Numbered from the stretch's first letter, positions 1 to 9,717 are shown. The stretch is 64,000 nucleotides of DNA from Burkholderia mayonis (GCF_001523745.2 NZ_CP013386.1:1240001-1304000); one strand, 5' to 3'. The notes: a model not told the origin generated them from the letters alone. Made by a program: numbers and translations.

Positions 1-58
1 CCGCCAAAACACCGCGTTCCCGTTTTGTCTGCCGCCCGATCGTTCGGAGGCGCGCGGC

Positions 59-1237
59 ATGACGGGATCGCTTTCCATCGTCGAATGGGCGTTGCTCGCG
101 CTCACCTGCGCGTCGTGCGGCTATGCGGTGCTCGCCGCGTTCGCGCCCGCGCCGCGCGTGCCGCGCACGGCCGCACGCGACGGCTTCGAGCCCGTCAGCG
201 TGCTGAAGCCGCTGTGCGGATCGGAGCCGCATCTCCATGAGAATCTCGCGACCTTCTGCGAGCAGCGGCACCCGCGCTACCAACTGCTGTTCGGCGTCGC
301 GTCGGCCGCCGATCCGGCCGTCGCCGTCGTGCGCCGGCTGCAGGCCGACTATCCCGAGTGCGACATCGAGCTCGTGATCGACGCGCGCGTGTACGGCTCG
401 AACCTGAAAGTCAGCAATCTCGTCAATCTCGCCGAGCATGCGCGCTACGACCGCCTCGTGATCGCCGACAGCGACATCGCGGTCGAACCCGATTATCTGA
501 CCCGCGTGACGGCGCCGCTCGCTGATCCGACGGTCGGTGTCGTCACTTGCCTGTATCATGCGCGCAGCGTCGGCGGCTTCTGGACGCGGATCGGCGCGCA
601 ATTCGTCGATGCGTGGTTCGCGCCGTCGGTCCGGATCACCCATCTCGGCGGGTCGAGCCGCTTCGGGTTCGGCGCGACGCTTGTGCTGACGCGCGCGACG
701 CTCGATGCGATCGGCGGCTTCAAGGCGCTGAAGGACGAGCTCGCGGACGACTACTGGCTCGCCGAACTGCCGCGCCGCCTCGGGTTGCGCACGGTGCTGT
801 CCGAGGTGAACGTGGCGACCGACGTCGCGGAGCCGTCGTTCGCGCCGCTGTGGCTGCGCGAGACGCGCTGGCTGCGCACGATCCGCTCGCTGAATCCGGC
901 TGGGTTCGCATTCCTGTTCATCACGTTCACCGCGCCGTGGCTCGCTATCGGCGCGGCGCTCGCCGCGTGGCTCGGCCCGACGTCGGCGGCGGGTGCGACG
1001 GCCGGCGCGGCGGCCGCGATCGGCACGGTCGCGCGACTCGCGCTGCATGCGCGCAGCTCGGACGGTTGGCGCGCGTTCTGGAGCGATTTGCCGCTCGTGC
1101 TGGTGCGCGACGCGCTGCTCGCACTCGAGTGGCTCGCCGCCGCGTTCGGCACGCAGGTCGTGTGGCGCGGCGCGCGGATGACGGTCGTCGGCGGCGATGC
1201 GCGCGCGACGGTCGTGGAGGCGGGCGACGGGCGCTGA
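59..1237 (+). CDS. hpnI: Hopanoid glycosyltransferase HpnI
   Basis: 392 aa family-2 glycosyltransferase. In the known pathway HpnI adds N-acetylglucosamine to bacteriohopanetetrol at the inner membrane, before HpnK deacetylates it and HpnJ makes the cyclitol ether. Visible are an N-terminal membrane segment (about residues 5-30), a GT-A fold beginning SVLKPLCGSEPHLHENL, a DSD metal site (IADSDIAVEP), a GGFKALKDELADDYWL acceptor motif and RWLRTIR, then two hydrophobic C-terminal segments. The start has GGAGG eight bases upstream. It is first of hpnI-J-K-L on one strand, and that order makes the call firm. Confidence 0.93.
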   Translation: MTGSLSIVEWALLALTCASCGYAVLAAFAPAPRVPRTAARDGFEPVSVLKPLCGSEPHLHENLATFCEQRHPRYQLLFGVASAADPAVAVVRRLQADYPECDIELVIDARVYGSNLKVSNLVNLAEHARYDRLVIADSDIAVEPDYLTRVTAPLADPTVGVVTCLYHARSVGGFWTRIGAQFVDAWFAPSVRITHLGGSSRFGFGATLVLTRATLDAIGGFKALKDELADDYWLAELPRRLGLRTVLSEVNVATDVAEPSFAPLWLRETRWLRTIRSLNPAGFAFLFITFTAPWLAIGAALAAWLGPTSAAGATAGAAAAIGTVARLALHARSSDGWRAFWSDLPLVLVRDALLALEWLAAAFGTQVVWRGARMTVVGGDARATVVEAGDGR

Positions 1238-1353
1238 AGGGCGCCGGCACATACACGGGATGCGCGGGCGGCGACAGGCCGCCCGCGGTTTTCGAAACGA
1301 AACATTTGTACTCGAACGAATTGATATCTATGCAGCAGGCTACCGGAGCATTC

Positions 1354-2775
1354 ATGAAAACGCTGTTCTTGCAGGCCCCTTCGTACGACGGCTTCGACGG
1401 CGGTGCGGGCTCCCGCTATCAGGCGAAGCGCGAGATCCGATCCTTCTGGTATCCGACGTGGCTCGCGCAGCCGGCCGCGCTCGTGCCGGGCAGCCGCGTC
1501 GTCGACGCGCCGGCCGACGGCCTGTCGGTCAAGGAGACGCTCGAGATCGCGAAAGACTACGATCTCGTGATCATCCACACGAGCACGCCGTCGTTCCCGA
1601 CCGACGCGATGTTCGCGGAAGACCTGAAGAAGATGAAGCCGTCGATGCTGGTCGGCATGGTCGGCGCGAAGGTGGCGGTCGATCCGCACAACTCGCTGAC
1701 GGCGACGGAAGCGATCGACTTCGTCTGCCGCGAGGAATTCGACTACACGTGCAAGGACATCGCGGCAGGCTTGCCGTTCGCCGAGATCCTCGGCATGAGC
1801 TACCGCGCGAAGGACGGCTCGATCGAGCACAACGGCCCGCGTCCGATGATCGAGAACATGGACGAGCTGCCGTTCGTCGCGCCCGTCTACAAGCGCGACC
1901 TGAAGATCGACAACTACTTCATCGGCTACCTGAACTATCCGTACGTGTCGATCTACACGGGCCGAGGCTGCCGCTCGAAGTGCACGTTCTGCCTGTGGCC
2001 GCAGACGGTCGGCGGCCACCGCTACCGCACGCGTTCGGTCGAGAGCGTGCTCGCGGAAGTGAAGTGGATCCGCGACAACATGCCGGAAGTGAAGGAGATC
2101 ATGTTCGACGACGACACGTTCACCGACTTCAAGCCGCGCGTCGAGGAAATCGCGCGCGGGCTCGGCAAGCTCGGCGTCACGTGGTCGTGCAACGCGAAGG
2201 CGAACGTGCCGTACTCGACGCTCAAGATCATGAAGGAAAACGGCCTGCGCCTCCTGCTGGTCGGCTACGAGTCGGGCGACGACCAGATCCTGCTGAACAT
2301 CAAGAAGGGCCTGCGCACCGACATCGCGCGCCGTTTCAACGAGGACTGCAGGAAGCTCGGCATCAAGATCCACGGCACCTTCATTCTCGGCCTGCCGGGC
2401 GAGACGAAGGACACGATCAAGAAGACGATCGAGTACGCGAAGGAAATCAACCCGCATACGATTCAGGTGTCGCTCGCCGCGCCGTACCCGGGCACGCGTC
2501 TCTACGAGCAAGCGATCGAGAACGGCTGGCTCACGGAGAACAAGACGATCAACCTCGTCAGCAAGGAAGGCGTGCAGCTCGCCGCGATCGGCTATCCGCA
2601 CCTGTCGCGCGAGGAGATCTATCACCACCTCGAGCACTTCTATCGCGAGTTCTATTTCCGGCCGGCGAAGATCTGGGAAATCGTCCGCGAAATGCTGACG
2701 AGCTGGGACATGATGAAGCGCCGTCTGCGCGAAGGCGTCGAATTCTTCCGTTTCCTGCGCGCGCACGAGGCGTAA
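1354..2775 (+). CDS. hpnJ: Hopanoid radical SAM enzyme HpnJ
   Basis: 473 aa radical SAM protein. HpnJ is known to convert the glucosamine head group of bacteriohopanetetrol into the cyclitol ether. The N-terminal ~150 residues resemble a B12-binding-like domain. The 4Fe-4S/SAM motif is C206-x3-C210-x2-C213 (GRGCRSKCTFCLWPQ), followed by the usual barrel. The frame is open far upstream, but the ATG at 1354 has GGAG five bases before it and gives the family's MKTLFLQAPSYDGFDGG start and its usual length of about 472 aa. An ATG at 1330 is less likely. Four bases separate it from hpnK. Confidence 0.93.
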   Translation: MKTLFLQAPSYDGFDGGAGSRYQAKREIRSFWYPTWLAQPAALVPGSRVVDAPADGLSVKETLEIAKDYDLVIIHTSTPSFPTDAMFAEDLKKMKPSMLVGMVGAKVAVDPHNSLTATEAIDFVCREEFDYTCKDIAAGLPFAEILGMSYRAKDGSIEHNGPRPMIENMDELPFVAPVYKRDLKIDNYFIGYLNYPYVSIYTGRGCRSKCTFCLWPQTVGGHRYRTRSVESVLAEVKWIRDNMPEVKEIMFDDDTFTDFKPRVEEIARGLGKLGVTWSCNAKANVPYSTLKIMKENGLRLLLVGYESGDDQILLNIKKGLRTDIARRFNEDCRKLGIKIHGTFILGLPGETKDTIKKTIEYAKEINPHTIQVSLAAPYPGTRLYEQAIENGWLTENKTINLVSKEGVQLAAIGYPHLSREEIYHHLEHFYREFYFRPAKIWEIVREMLTSWDMMKRRLREGVEFFRFLRAHEA

Positions 2776-2778
2776 CCG

Positions 2779-3666
2779 GTGGCGGGTCCCGACGCGGCGC
2801 CGCGCGCGCTGATCTTCACGGCGGACGACTTCGGCCTGCATCCGCGGGTCAATGCGGCCGTCGAGCGCGCGCACCGCGACGGTGTGCTCGCGGCCGCGAG
2901 CCTGATGGTCGGCGCGAGCGCCGTGCGTGATGCGGTCGAGCGTGCGAAGCGCCTGCCGTCGCTCGCGGTCGGCCTGCACATCGTGCTCGCCGACGGGCCC
3001 GCGACGCTGCCCGCAAGCGACATCCCGGCGCTCGTCGGTCCCGACGGCCGCTTCGGCGACGCGATGGCGAAGGACGGCTGCCGCTTCTTCTTCCTGCCGC
3101 ACGTGCGTGCGCAACTGCGCCGCGAGATCCGTGCGCAGTTCGAAGCGTTCGCGGCGACCGGGCTCACGCTCGATCACGTGAACACGCACAAGCATTTCCA
3201 TCTGCATCCGACCGTGCTGTCGATGATCATCGACATCGGCCGCGAATTCGGGCTGCGCGCGGTGCGGCTGCCGTACGAGCCGTCAACGCCGTTCTGGCTG
3301 AAGCCGTGGATCGGGCTCGTGCGCGCGCGGCTCGACCGCGCGGGGATCGCGCACAACGATTACGTGGTCGGCATCGAGCACACGGGCGCGATGGACGAAG
3401 CCGTGCTGCTCGACGCGCTCGCAAAGCTGCCGCCGGGCGTCGGCGAAATCTACTGCCATCCGGCGGAGCCGGGCGACGGGCCGATCACGCCTTCGATGCG
3501 CGACTACCGGCCGGCAGACGAGCTCGCTGCGCTGCTGTCGCCGCGCGTCGCGGCCGCGGTGGAGGCGGCGGGCGTCGCATGCGGCGGCTTCGCCGACGTG
3601 TTCGGCGGCGGCGCGCGTGCGCGCATGCCGCGCGGCGCGCGGATCACCGGAGCGCAGCCGTCATGA
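2779..3666 (+). CDS. hpnK: Hopanoid N-acetylglucosamine deacetylase HpnK
   Basis: 295 aa YdjC/ChbG-like polysaccharide deacetylase with a GTG start. HpnK removes the acetyl group from the N-acetylglucosaminyl hopanoid made by HpnI. Metal and catalytic motifs are visible: TADDFGLHPRVN near the N-terminus, HVNTHKHFHLHPTV in the middle (metal histidines) and YCHPAEPGD late. It begins three bases after hpnJ and overlaps hpnL by ATGA, so the genes are almost certainly co-translated. The C-terminal tail is rich in Ala, Gly and Arg and probably unstructured. Confidence 0.92.
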   Translation: MAGPDAAPRALIFTADDFGLHPRVNAAVERAHRDGVLAAASLMVGASAVRDAVERAKRLPSLAVGLHIVLADGPATLPASDIPALVGPDGRFGDAMAKDGCRFFFLPHVRAQLRREIRAQFEAFAATGLTLDHVNTHKHFHLHPTVLSMIIDIGREFGLRAVRLPYEPSTPFWLKPWIGLVRARLDRAGIAHNDYVVGIEHTGAMDEAVLLDALAKLPPGVGEIYCHPAEPGDGPITPSMRDYRPADELAALLSPRVAAAVEAAGVACGGFADVFGGGARARMPRGARITGAQPS

Positions 3667-4703
3667 CCCGCTGGATCAAATGGCTCGGCTGGCCGCTCGG
3701 GATCGCGATCCTGCTCGCGCTCGTCGTGCACGAGGGTGTCGGCGACGTCGTTCGCGTGATCGGCCAGGCCGGTTTCGCGCTGTTGTGGCTCGTGCCGTTC
3801 CACGGGCTGCCGCTCTTGCTCGACGCGCACGCGTGGCGCCTGCTGCTCGACAAGCGCGCGTCGCTGCCGTTCCTCTGGTGGATCGCGACCGTGCGCGAGG
3901 CGGTGAACCGGCTGCTGCCCGTCGTCGGCGTCGGCGGCGAGATCGTCGGCATCCGGCTCGCGCGCTGGCGCGTGCCCGACGCGAGCCGCGTGACGGCGTC
4001 GGTGATCGTCGAGGTGCTCGTGACGATCGCCGTCCAGTACGCGTTCGCCGCGCTCGGCCTCGTGCTGCTCCTGATCGCGACGCAGGAGAGCGTCGGCGCG
4101 AGGACGATCGGCGTCGCGCTCGTGCTGTCGCTGCCGATGCCGGTGCTCGCGTTCGTGCTGATGCGCCGCGGCGGCGTTTTCCACGCGATCGAGCGCTTCG
4201 CGAGCCGGCTGCTCGGCGATTCGCACCGGCTGCTGCAAGGCGTCGACGGCAAGCGCCTCGACGCCGACATCGACGCGCTGATGTCGCGCGCGGGCTTGCT
4301 GTTCCGTGCGTTCTTCTGGCAACTGGCGGGTTATGTCGTCGGCGCGCTCGAGATCTACTGGGCGCTCGCGCTGCTCGGCCATCCGGTGTCGATCGGCGGC
4401 GCGGTCGCGATCGAGGCGATGACGCAAGCGGTGCGCCACGCGGCATTCATGGTGCCGGGCGGTCTGGGCGTCCAGGAGGCGACCGTCGTGCTGCTCGCGC
4501 AGATGTTCGGCGTCGATCGCGAAACGGCGCTGTCGCTCGCGCTCGTCAAGCGCGTGCGCGAGCTGCTGTTCGGCGCGCTCGCGCTCGGCTCGTGGCAGCT
4601 CGTCGAGTTGTCGCGCACGCGGCGGCGGATTCGCAGCCACGCGCGGCGCGCGGCCCGTGTGGCGGCCGCCGTTGCGCAGCGCGAGGTCGAGTCGTTGCCG
4701 TGA
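3663..4703 (+). CDS. hpnL: Hopanoid-associated membrane protein HpnL
   Basis: 346 aa integral membrane protein of the UPF0104 / lysylphosphatidylglycerol-synthase transmembrane type, the family that includes HpnL. I count about eight hydrophobic helices. The conserved stretch MVPGGLGVQEATVVLL near residue 260 is typical of the family. The function is unproven: export or flipping of hopanoids is an inference from family and context. The start overlaps the hpnK stop (ATGA). The C-terminus ends in a basic tail (RTRRRIRSHARRAAR). It is last of the operon. Confidence 0.88.
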   Translation: MTRWIKWLGWPLGIAILLALVVHEGVGDVVRVIGQAGFALLWLVPFHGLPLLLDAHAWRLLLDKRASLPFLWWIATVREAVNRLLPVVGVGGEIVGIRLARWRVPDASRVTASVIVEVLVTIAVQYAFAALGLVLLLIATQESVGARTIGVALVLSLPMPVLAFVLMRRGGVFHAIERFASRLLGDSHRLLQGVDGKRLDADIDALMSRAGLLFRAFFWQLAGYVVGALEIYWALALLGHPVSIGGAVAIEAMTQAVRHAAFMVPGGLGVQEATVVLLAQMFGVDRETALSLALVKRVRELLFGALALGSWQLVELSRTRRRIRSHARRAARVAAAVAQREVESLP

Positions 4704-5156
4704 CGGCGCAGTCGGGCGGCGGGGCGCTTTTATTTCAGGATGTTGGCTTGCCGATCTATTGATCCGTTGATCTGGCGGCTCGAAGGCTCGAAGGCTCGAA
4801 GGCTCGAAGGCTCGAAGGCTCGAAGGCTCGAAGGCTCGAAGGCTCGAAGGCTCGAAGGCTCGAAGGCTCGAAGGCTCGAAGGCTCGAAGGCTCGAAGGGG
4901 CTGACCATGTGCCCGCCCGGCGGTTCGACCGGCGGCAGCCCGGCCGCGCGGCCGGGGCCATTCCGATTTTCTTTCCTTCGCGGCCCGGTTTCGGGCCGAC
5001 CGTGGGCCGTTGCGCACCAAGTGCTTGCCGCACGACGCGGCGATACGGCGCGCATGCTTCGAGCGCTGCGTCGAGTTCCGCTTCGGCGTACGACAACCGT
5101 GGTGCGGTATGCTTGCGCGCGTGTTCGATGATGCGCGCAAGCCGCGCCGTTTCCCG
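4704..5156. other. Gene-free stretch after hpnL
   Basis: 453 bases between hpnL and the lipoprotein gene. It holds the octamer repeat described separately. The rest shows no convincing reading frame; short frames through the repeat encode only a periodic peptide. Confidence 0.7.
4777..4896. repeat. Octamer tandem repeat, 15 perfect copies
   Basis: The unit GGCTCGAA is repeated exactly 15 times without a mismatch (120 bases). Eight is not a multiple of three, so any frame through it yields an 8-residue periodic peptide every 24 bases. A perfect array like this is expected to vary in copy number between isolates. It lies between hpnL and a lipoprotein gene and interrupts neither. Confidence 0.97.
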
Positions 5157-5717
5157 ATGACGATGTTCCGATTCCGTGTCCTTCCCGTCGCTTTGCTTGG
5201 CGCGGTGCTCGCGCTTGCCGGCTGCGACGATCAGCAAAGCGAGCAGACCGTGCAGCGATTCAAGGATTTCTTCAACGCGATCAAACCCGCGCCGCTGTTC
5301 CTCAAGGGACTCACGCCCGGCGTGACGACCGAGGCCGAGATCCGCAGCCAGATGGGGCGTCCCGAGACCGAGCGGGTCTACACGGACGGCTCGAAGCGGC
5401 TCGAATATCCGCGCGGCCCGATGGGCAACGAGACCTATATGGTCGACATCGACGCGAACGGCCGCTTCACCGCGGCGACGCAGGTGCTGACGGCCGCGAA
5501 CTTCGCGAAGATCCGGCCGGGCATGACGGAGGACGAGGTGCGGCGGCTGCTCGGCAAGCCGACCGAGGTCGCGCGCTATCCGCTCAAGCCGGAGACGGTG
5601 TGGAGCTGGCGCTGGCTCGAGGACGGCGTCAATCAGGACGCGTTCTTCAACGTCCATTTCGGACCGGACGGGATTGTTTATACGACGTCGCGCTCGGACA
5701 TCCTGAAGGGTCACTGA
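5157..5717 (+). CDS. BamE/SmpA-like outer membrane lipoprotein with duplicated domain
   Basis: 186 aa. A signal peptide ends in the lipobox LAGC (Cys at about residue 23), so it is probably a lipoprotein. The mature part contains the SmpA/OmlA motif twice: GVTTEAEIRSQMGRPETE and, about 70 residues later, GMTEDEVRRLLGKPTEVAR. This looks like a tandem of two BamE-like folds. True BamE is shorter with one such motif, so a role in outer membrane protein assembly is not assured. The start was placed at the ATG giving a standard signal peptide; a second ATG two codons on is possible. Confidence 0.8.
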   Translation: MTMFRFRVLPVALLGAVLALAGCDDQQSEQTVQRFKDFFNAIKPAPLFLKGLTPGVTTEAEIRSQMGRPETERVYTDGSKRLEYPRGPMGNETYMVDIDANGRFTAATQVLTAANFAKIRPGMTEDEVRRLLGKPTEVARYPLKPETVWSWRWLEDGVNQDAFFNVHFGPDGIVYTTSRSDILKGH

Positions 5718-6430
5718 GCGGCGCAGCGAGGCGGGGTGCTCCGAAGGGCGGGTCACCGGGCGAGGCGCGTCATCCCGGCGGCGCGTTGGCGGTCGGTGCA
5801 TCGGTGTGTATCCGTCGCGACGGCGAGCGCGTACGCGCGCTCAAATGCTTGCCACGTCTCACCGGTTCGGCTCCGTGCAACGATCAGCGGCTGATGCGCG
5901 AAGATTTCTGCCCGTCGCAGGCACCGCTCACAAGTGTTCTCGAACGCCTGTAGGCACTAGCCGTTATTCGCCGGCGCTCGCAAACAGCCTGCCATTATTG
6001 GCCTGCCGGCGCTCGCAGACGCGGGCCGGCCATCCATCTTTCCGCTTGGTTTTCGCACTGCGAGCGTTGCCTACGGCTGCGCTGCGCGGCCACCGGCCGC
6101 CGAAGCTGTTTCCGACCCTTTTCCTCCATCGTGCGCCGCCGCGAACCGCCCGCGGCCGCCGCTTACCGGTTGCCCATCGTCTCTATCGCAAAAGCGACTC
6201 GAAACTTGCAAAAAAAAACGGCGCACGGCCCGCGGCCGGCAACGTCCGGCACCGACGTTTCCCCCGCTAAAACAGTGCTGTGCGCGCGCCCCGCGCCACC
6301 GTCGGCGCGATATTGCAACGCAGCATTCCGCGCGACCGCCATTTGAGCCGATTTTTTTCGCTTGCGACTATCCGCGTCAAACCGGCGCAGCCGTCCGTGC
6401 GCCATTCCCATCACGATCACGGAGACAAGC
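5718..6430. other. Gene-free stretch before the arginine importer
   Basis: About 710 bases with no convincing gene. It contains an imperfect direct repeat around 5969-6021 (two copies close to GCCGGCGCTCGCA) and an A9 run near 6211. The last 100 bases presumably hold the aotQ promoter; no clear operator is visible. Confidence 0.6.
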
Positions 6431-7120
6431 GTGTTCCTATACGGCTTTGGTCCGCTCATCTGGGCCGGCACGGTGCAGACGATCGAGCTGTCGGTGCTGT
6501 CGCTCGCGGCCGCGATCGCGCTCGGCCTCATCGGCGCGGTGGCGAAGCTCTCGCACAATCGCGTGCTGCGCGCGATCGCGACGGGCTACACGACGCTCAT
6601 CCGCTCGGTGCCTGATCTCGTGCTGATGCTGCTGCTCTTCTACAGCATCCAGATCTGGCTCAACCAGTTCACCGACCTGATGAACTGGGATCAGATCGAC
6701 ATCGATCCGTTCGTCGCGGGCGTGCTGACGCTCGGCTTCATCTACGGCGCGTACTTCACCGAGACGTTCCGCGGCGCGTTCCTGTCGGTGCCGCGCGGCC
6801 AGCTCGAAGCGGGCAGCGCGTACGGCATGAGCGGGATGCGCGTGTTCGCGAGGATCATGTTTCCTCAGATGATGCGCTTCGCGCTGCCCGGCATCGGCAA
6901 CAATTGGCAGGTACTCGTGAAGGCCACGGCGCTCGTGTCGATCATCGGTCTGGCCGACGTCGTGAAAGCCGCGCAGGACGCGGGCAAGAGCACGTTCAAC
7001 ATGTTCTTCTTCATTCTCGTCGCGGCGCTCATTTATCTCGCGATCACGACGGTCTCCAATCTCGTGCTCAAGCAGCTCGAGAAGCGTTATTCCATCGGCG
7101 TGAGGCACGCGGAACTATGA
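6431..7120 (+). CDS. aotQ: Arginine/ornithine ABC transporter permease AotQ (HisQ type)
   Basis: 229 aa inner-membrane permease of the polar amino-acid ABC family. Hydrophobic helices, including LIWAGTVQTIELSVLSLAAA near the N-terminus, alternate with the EAA loop (RGQLEAGSAYGMSG) that contacts the ATPase. A GTG start with GGAGA five bases upstream was chosen. It is the first gene of aotQ-aotM-aotP-argR; in Pseudomonas aeruginosa the same set imports arginine and ornithine, and here arginine catabolism genes follow directly. The substrate is inferred from that context. Confidence 0.88.
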   Translation: MFLYGFGPLIWAGTVQTIELSVLSLAAAIALGLIGAVAKLSHNRVLRAIATGYTTLIRSVPDLVLMLLLFYSIQIWLNQFTDLMNWDQIDIDPFVAGVLTLGFIYGAYFTETFRGAFLSVPRGQLEAGSAYGMSGMRVFARIMFPQMMRFALPGIGNNWQVLVKATALVSIIGLADVVKAAQDAGKSTFNMFFFILVAALIYLAITTVSNLVLKQLEKRYSIGVRHAEL

Positions 7121-7830
7121 TCGAGATTCTCCAGGAATTCGGGCGCGCGTTCTTCTACTGGGACGGTCAGCGTATGTCGGGGCTTGCCGTCACGCTGTGG
7201 CTGCTCGTCGCGTCGCTTGCGATCGGCTTCGTCTGCGCGGTGCCGCTCGCGGTCGCGCGGGTGTCGAAGAATCGCTGGCTGTCGACGCCTGTGCGCTTCT
7301 ACACGTACGTGTTTCGCGGCACGCCGCTCTACGTGCAGTTGCTCCTCATCTACACGGGGATGTACAGCCTCGCGTTCGTTCGCGATCATGCGTTCCTTGA
7401 TGCGTTCTTCCGAAGCGGCTTCAACTGCGCGATCCTCGCGTTCGCGCTCAATACCTGCGCGTACACGACCGAGATCTTCGCGGGCGCGATCCGCGCGATT
7501 CCGCACGGCGAAGTCGAGGCGGCGCGCGCGTACGGGATGAGTCCGTTCACGATGTATCGCCGGGTGATCCTGCCGTCTTCGCTGCGCCGCGCCTTGCCGC
7601 TTTACAGCAACGAGGTGATCCTGATGCTGCATGCGACGACGGTTGCGTTCACGGCGACGGTGCCCGACATCCTGAAAGTCGCGCGCGACGCGAATTCGGC
7701 GACGTACATGGCGTTCCAGTCGTTCGGAACCGCCGCGCTGATCTATCTTGCGGTATCGTTCGCACTCGTCGCGGCCTTTCGCCGGGCGGAGCGCCACTGG
7801 CTCGCGTATCTCGCGGCCGGCCGTCATTGA
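7117..7830 (+). CDS. aotM: Arginine/ornithine ABC transporter permease AotM (HisM type)
   Basis: 237 aa partner permease of AotQ. It carries the typical FRGTPLYVQLLLIYTG segment and the EAA loop HGEVEAARAYGMSPFTMYRRV. Its ATG overlaps the aotQ stop (ATGA), so translation is coupled. It is expected to form a heterodimeric channel with AotQ, powered by AotP and loaded by AotJ, whose gene lies at 18.6 kb. Confidence 0.88.
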   Translation: MIEILQEFGRAFFYWDGQRMSGLAVTLWLLVASLAIGFVCAVPLAVARVSKNRWLSTPVRFYTYVFRGTPLYVQLLLIYTGMYSLAFVRDHAFLDAFFRSGFNCAILAFALNTCAYTTEIFAGAIRAIPHGEVEAARAYGMSPFTMYRRVILPSSLRRALPLYSNEVILMLHATTVAFTATVPDILKVARDANSATYMAFQSFGTAALIYLAVSFALVAAFRRAERHWLAYLAAGRH

Positions 7831-7851
7831 TTTCACTCCAGGGAGAGCCAG

Positions 7852-8646
7852 TTGGCAGAGACCACGACCACGAACGCCGCGTGCAAGCTCGAGGCGCGGG
7901 ACATCCACAAGCGCTACGGCGACAACGAGGTGCTGAAGGGCGTGTCGCTGAACGCGAAGGCGGGTGACGTCATCAGCATCATCGGCGCGAGCGGCTCGGG
8001 CAAGAGCACGTTCCTGCGCTGCATCAACTTCCTCGAGCGGCCGAACGCGGGGCAGATCGTCGTCGACGGCGAGACGGTGCGCACGAAGGCCGATCGCGCG
8101 GGCAATCTCGAAGTCGCCGATCACAAGCAACTGCAGCGGATCCGGACGAAGCTCGCGATGGTGTTTCAGCACTTCAATCTGTGGGCGCACATGAACGTGC
8201 TCGAGAACGTGATGGAAGCGCCCGTGCATGTGCTCGGCATTCCGAAGCGCGAGGCCGAGGAGCGCGCGCGCGAATACCTCGAGAAAGTGGGGCTGGCGCC
8301 GCGCGTCGAGAAGCAATATCCATCGCACCTGTCGGGCGGCCAGCAACAGCGGGTCGCGATCGCGCGGGCGCTGGCGATGCATCCGGACGTGATGCTGTTC
8401 GACGAGCCGACGTCGGCGCTCGATCCGGAGCTCGTCGGCGAGGTGCTGAAGGTGATGCAGAAGCTCGCGGAGGAAGGACGGACGATGATCGTCGTCACGC
8501 ACGAGATGGGTTTCGCGCGCAACGTATCGAACCATGTGATGTTCCTGCACCAGGGGCGCACCGAGGAAGAGGGCGATCCGGCCGACGTGCTCGCGCGCCC
8601 GCAGAGCGAGCGCCTGAAGCAGTTTCTGTCCGGCAGCCTCAAGTAA
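7852..8646 (+). CDS. aotP: Arginine/ornithine ABC transporter ATPase AotP (HisP type)
   Basis: 264 aa ABC ATPase. Walker A is GASGSGKST at residues 45-53, the signature is [15 protein letters not shown], and Walker B is [14 protein letters not shown] followed by the switch histidine in [10 protein letters not shown]. It starts with TTG, supported by GGGAG eight bases upstream. It energises AotQM. Confidence 0.9.
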   Translation: MAETTTTNAACKLEARDIHKRYGDNEVLKGVSLNAKAGDVISIIGASGSGKSTFLRCINFLERPNAGQIVVDGETVRTKADRAGNLEVADHKQLQRIRTKLAMVFQHFNLWAHMNVLENVMEAPVHVLGIPKREAEERAREYLEKVGLAPRVEKQYPSHLSGGQQQRVAIARALAMHPDVMLFDEPTSALDPELVGEVLKVMQKLAEEGRTMIVVTHEMGFARNVSNHVMFLHQGRTEEEGDPADVLARPQSERLKQFLSGSLK

Positions 8647-8667
8647 CGGCCGACGCGGCAGGTCGTG

Positions 8668-9717
8668 ATGTCCGTGAATCGTCCAGTCAGTCCCGCCCGC
8701 ACGATACAGGTGGCGATCGTCGCGTTGCCGCCCGTGTCGATGTCGGGTGTCGGGCCGATCGTCGACGCACTGAATCTCGCGAACGAGATCGACGGGCGTT
8801 TGTTGTACCGCTGGCAGGTGTGCTCGTGGGACGGCCGTGCGGTGCCGCTCGCGGGCGGCGCGCAATGGCACGCGGACGCCGCGTTCAACGACGCGATCGT
8901 CTGCGACTGGCTGATCGTCGTCAGCGAGCGGTTCCAGCAGTTCGCCGACTACCGGCTCTTTCTCGCGAGTCTCGCGCGGGTCGGCCAGCGCACGCCGCTC
9001 GTGACGGGCATCCACCACGGCGTGTGGTGGCTTGCGATGGCGGGGCAACTGTCGGGCTACCGGGTGAGCGTGAACTGGGAGACGTACCAGCAGTTCGCCG
9101 AGCAGTTCGAGCGCTCGATCGTCACGCAGCAGATCTTCGAAATCGACCGTGATCGCGCGACGTGCGCGGGCGGCCAGGCGACCGTCGACTTCATGCTCGC
9201 GATGATCGGCCGCGATCACGGGCCGGAGCTGGCGGAGCGGATTGCGGACGCGCTCGGCACGGGGCCGCTTCGGAGCGGCGAGGCGCGCCAGCGGATTCCG
9301 TTCGTGACGGCGCCGGGCGAGCGACACCCGCGGCTGAACGATGCGCTGTTGCTGATGGAGGCAAACATCGAGGATCCGCTGACGACGGACGAGATCGCGG
9401 GGTTCGTCGGCGTGTCGAGGCGGCAACTCGAGCGACTCTTCAGACAGTATCTCGGCGCGATGCCGTCGAAGTACTACCTCAATTTGCGGCTGCTGAAGGC
9501 GCGCACGCAGTTGCAGCGTACGAGCAAATCCGTCGTGCAGGTCAGTCTCGCCTGCGGGTTTTCTTCGGCCGCGCATTTTTCGAATGCCTATCGGGAGCGG
9601 TTCGGCGTCACGCCGCGCGAGGATCGGCGAGCGTGGCTCGAGAAGCAGCACGGGAAGGGGGGCGCCGAGCCGCCTCGGGCGGGGGCTTTGGTGGAGCGGC
9701 CTTCTGTTGAGGACTGA
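8668..9717 (+). CDS. argR: AraC-type arginine regulator ArgR
   Basis: 349 aa. The N-terminal ~200 residues form a GlxA/DJ-1-like class I amidotransferase fold that probably senses the effector. The C-terminal ~100 residues hold two helix-turn-helix motifs (TTDEIAGFVGVSRRQLERLF and VVQVSLACGFSSAAHFSNAY). This is the architecture of P. aeruginosa ArgR, which activates the arginine succinyltransferase and aot operons in response to arginine. The gene is last in aotQMP-argR and directly precedes the ast operon, as expected. ATG 8668 is preferred over GTG 8665 because an AGG sits five bases upstream. Confidence 0.87.
   Translation: MSVNRPVSPARTIQVAIVALPPVSMSGVGPIVDALNLANEIDGRLLYRWQVCSWDGRAVPLAGGAQWHADAAFNDAIVCDWLIVVSERFQQFADYRLFLASLARVGQRTPLVTGIHHGVWWLAMAGQLSGYRVSVNWETYQQFAEQFERSIVTQQIFEIDRDRATCAGGQATVDFMLAMIGRDHGPELAERIADALGTGPLRSGEARQRIPFVTAPGERHPRLNDALLLMEANIEDPLTTDEIAGFVGVSRRQLERLFRQYLGAMPSKYYLNLRLLKARTQLQRTSKSVVQVSLACGFSSAAHFSNAYRERFGVTPREDRRAWLEKQHGKGGAEPPRAGALVERPSVED

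Noticed and set aside
751..3207. Very long open frame (818 codons) on the minus strand opposite hpnI-hpnK
   Set aside because: Arg-, Ala- and His-rich shadow typical of high-G+C antisense frames; the plus strand has the real genes.
4777..4896. CRISPR array
   Set aside because: Units are 8 bases with no spacers.
4756..5140. Frames through the octamer array encoding a periodic SSLRAFEP peptide
   Set aside because: A by-product of an 8-base repeat read in threes; no start context or flanking protein sequence.
7087..9651. 854-codon minus-strand frame opposite aotM-aotP-argR
   Set aside because: Composition and lack of any domain mark it as an antisense shadow.
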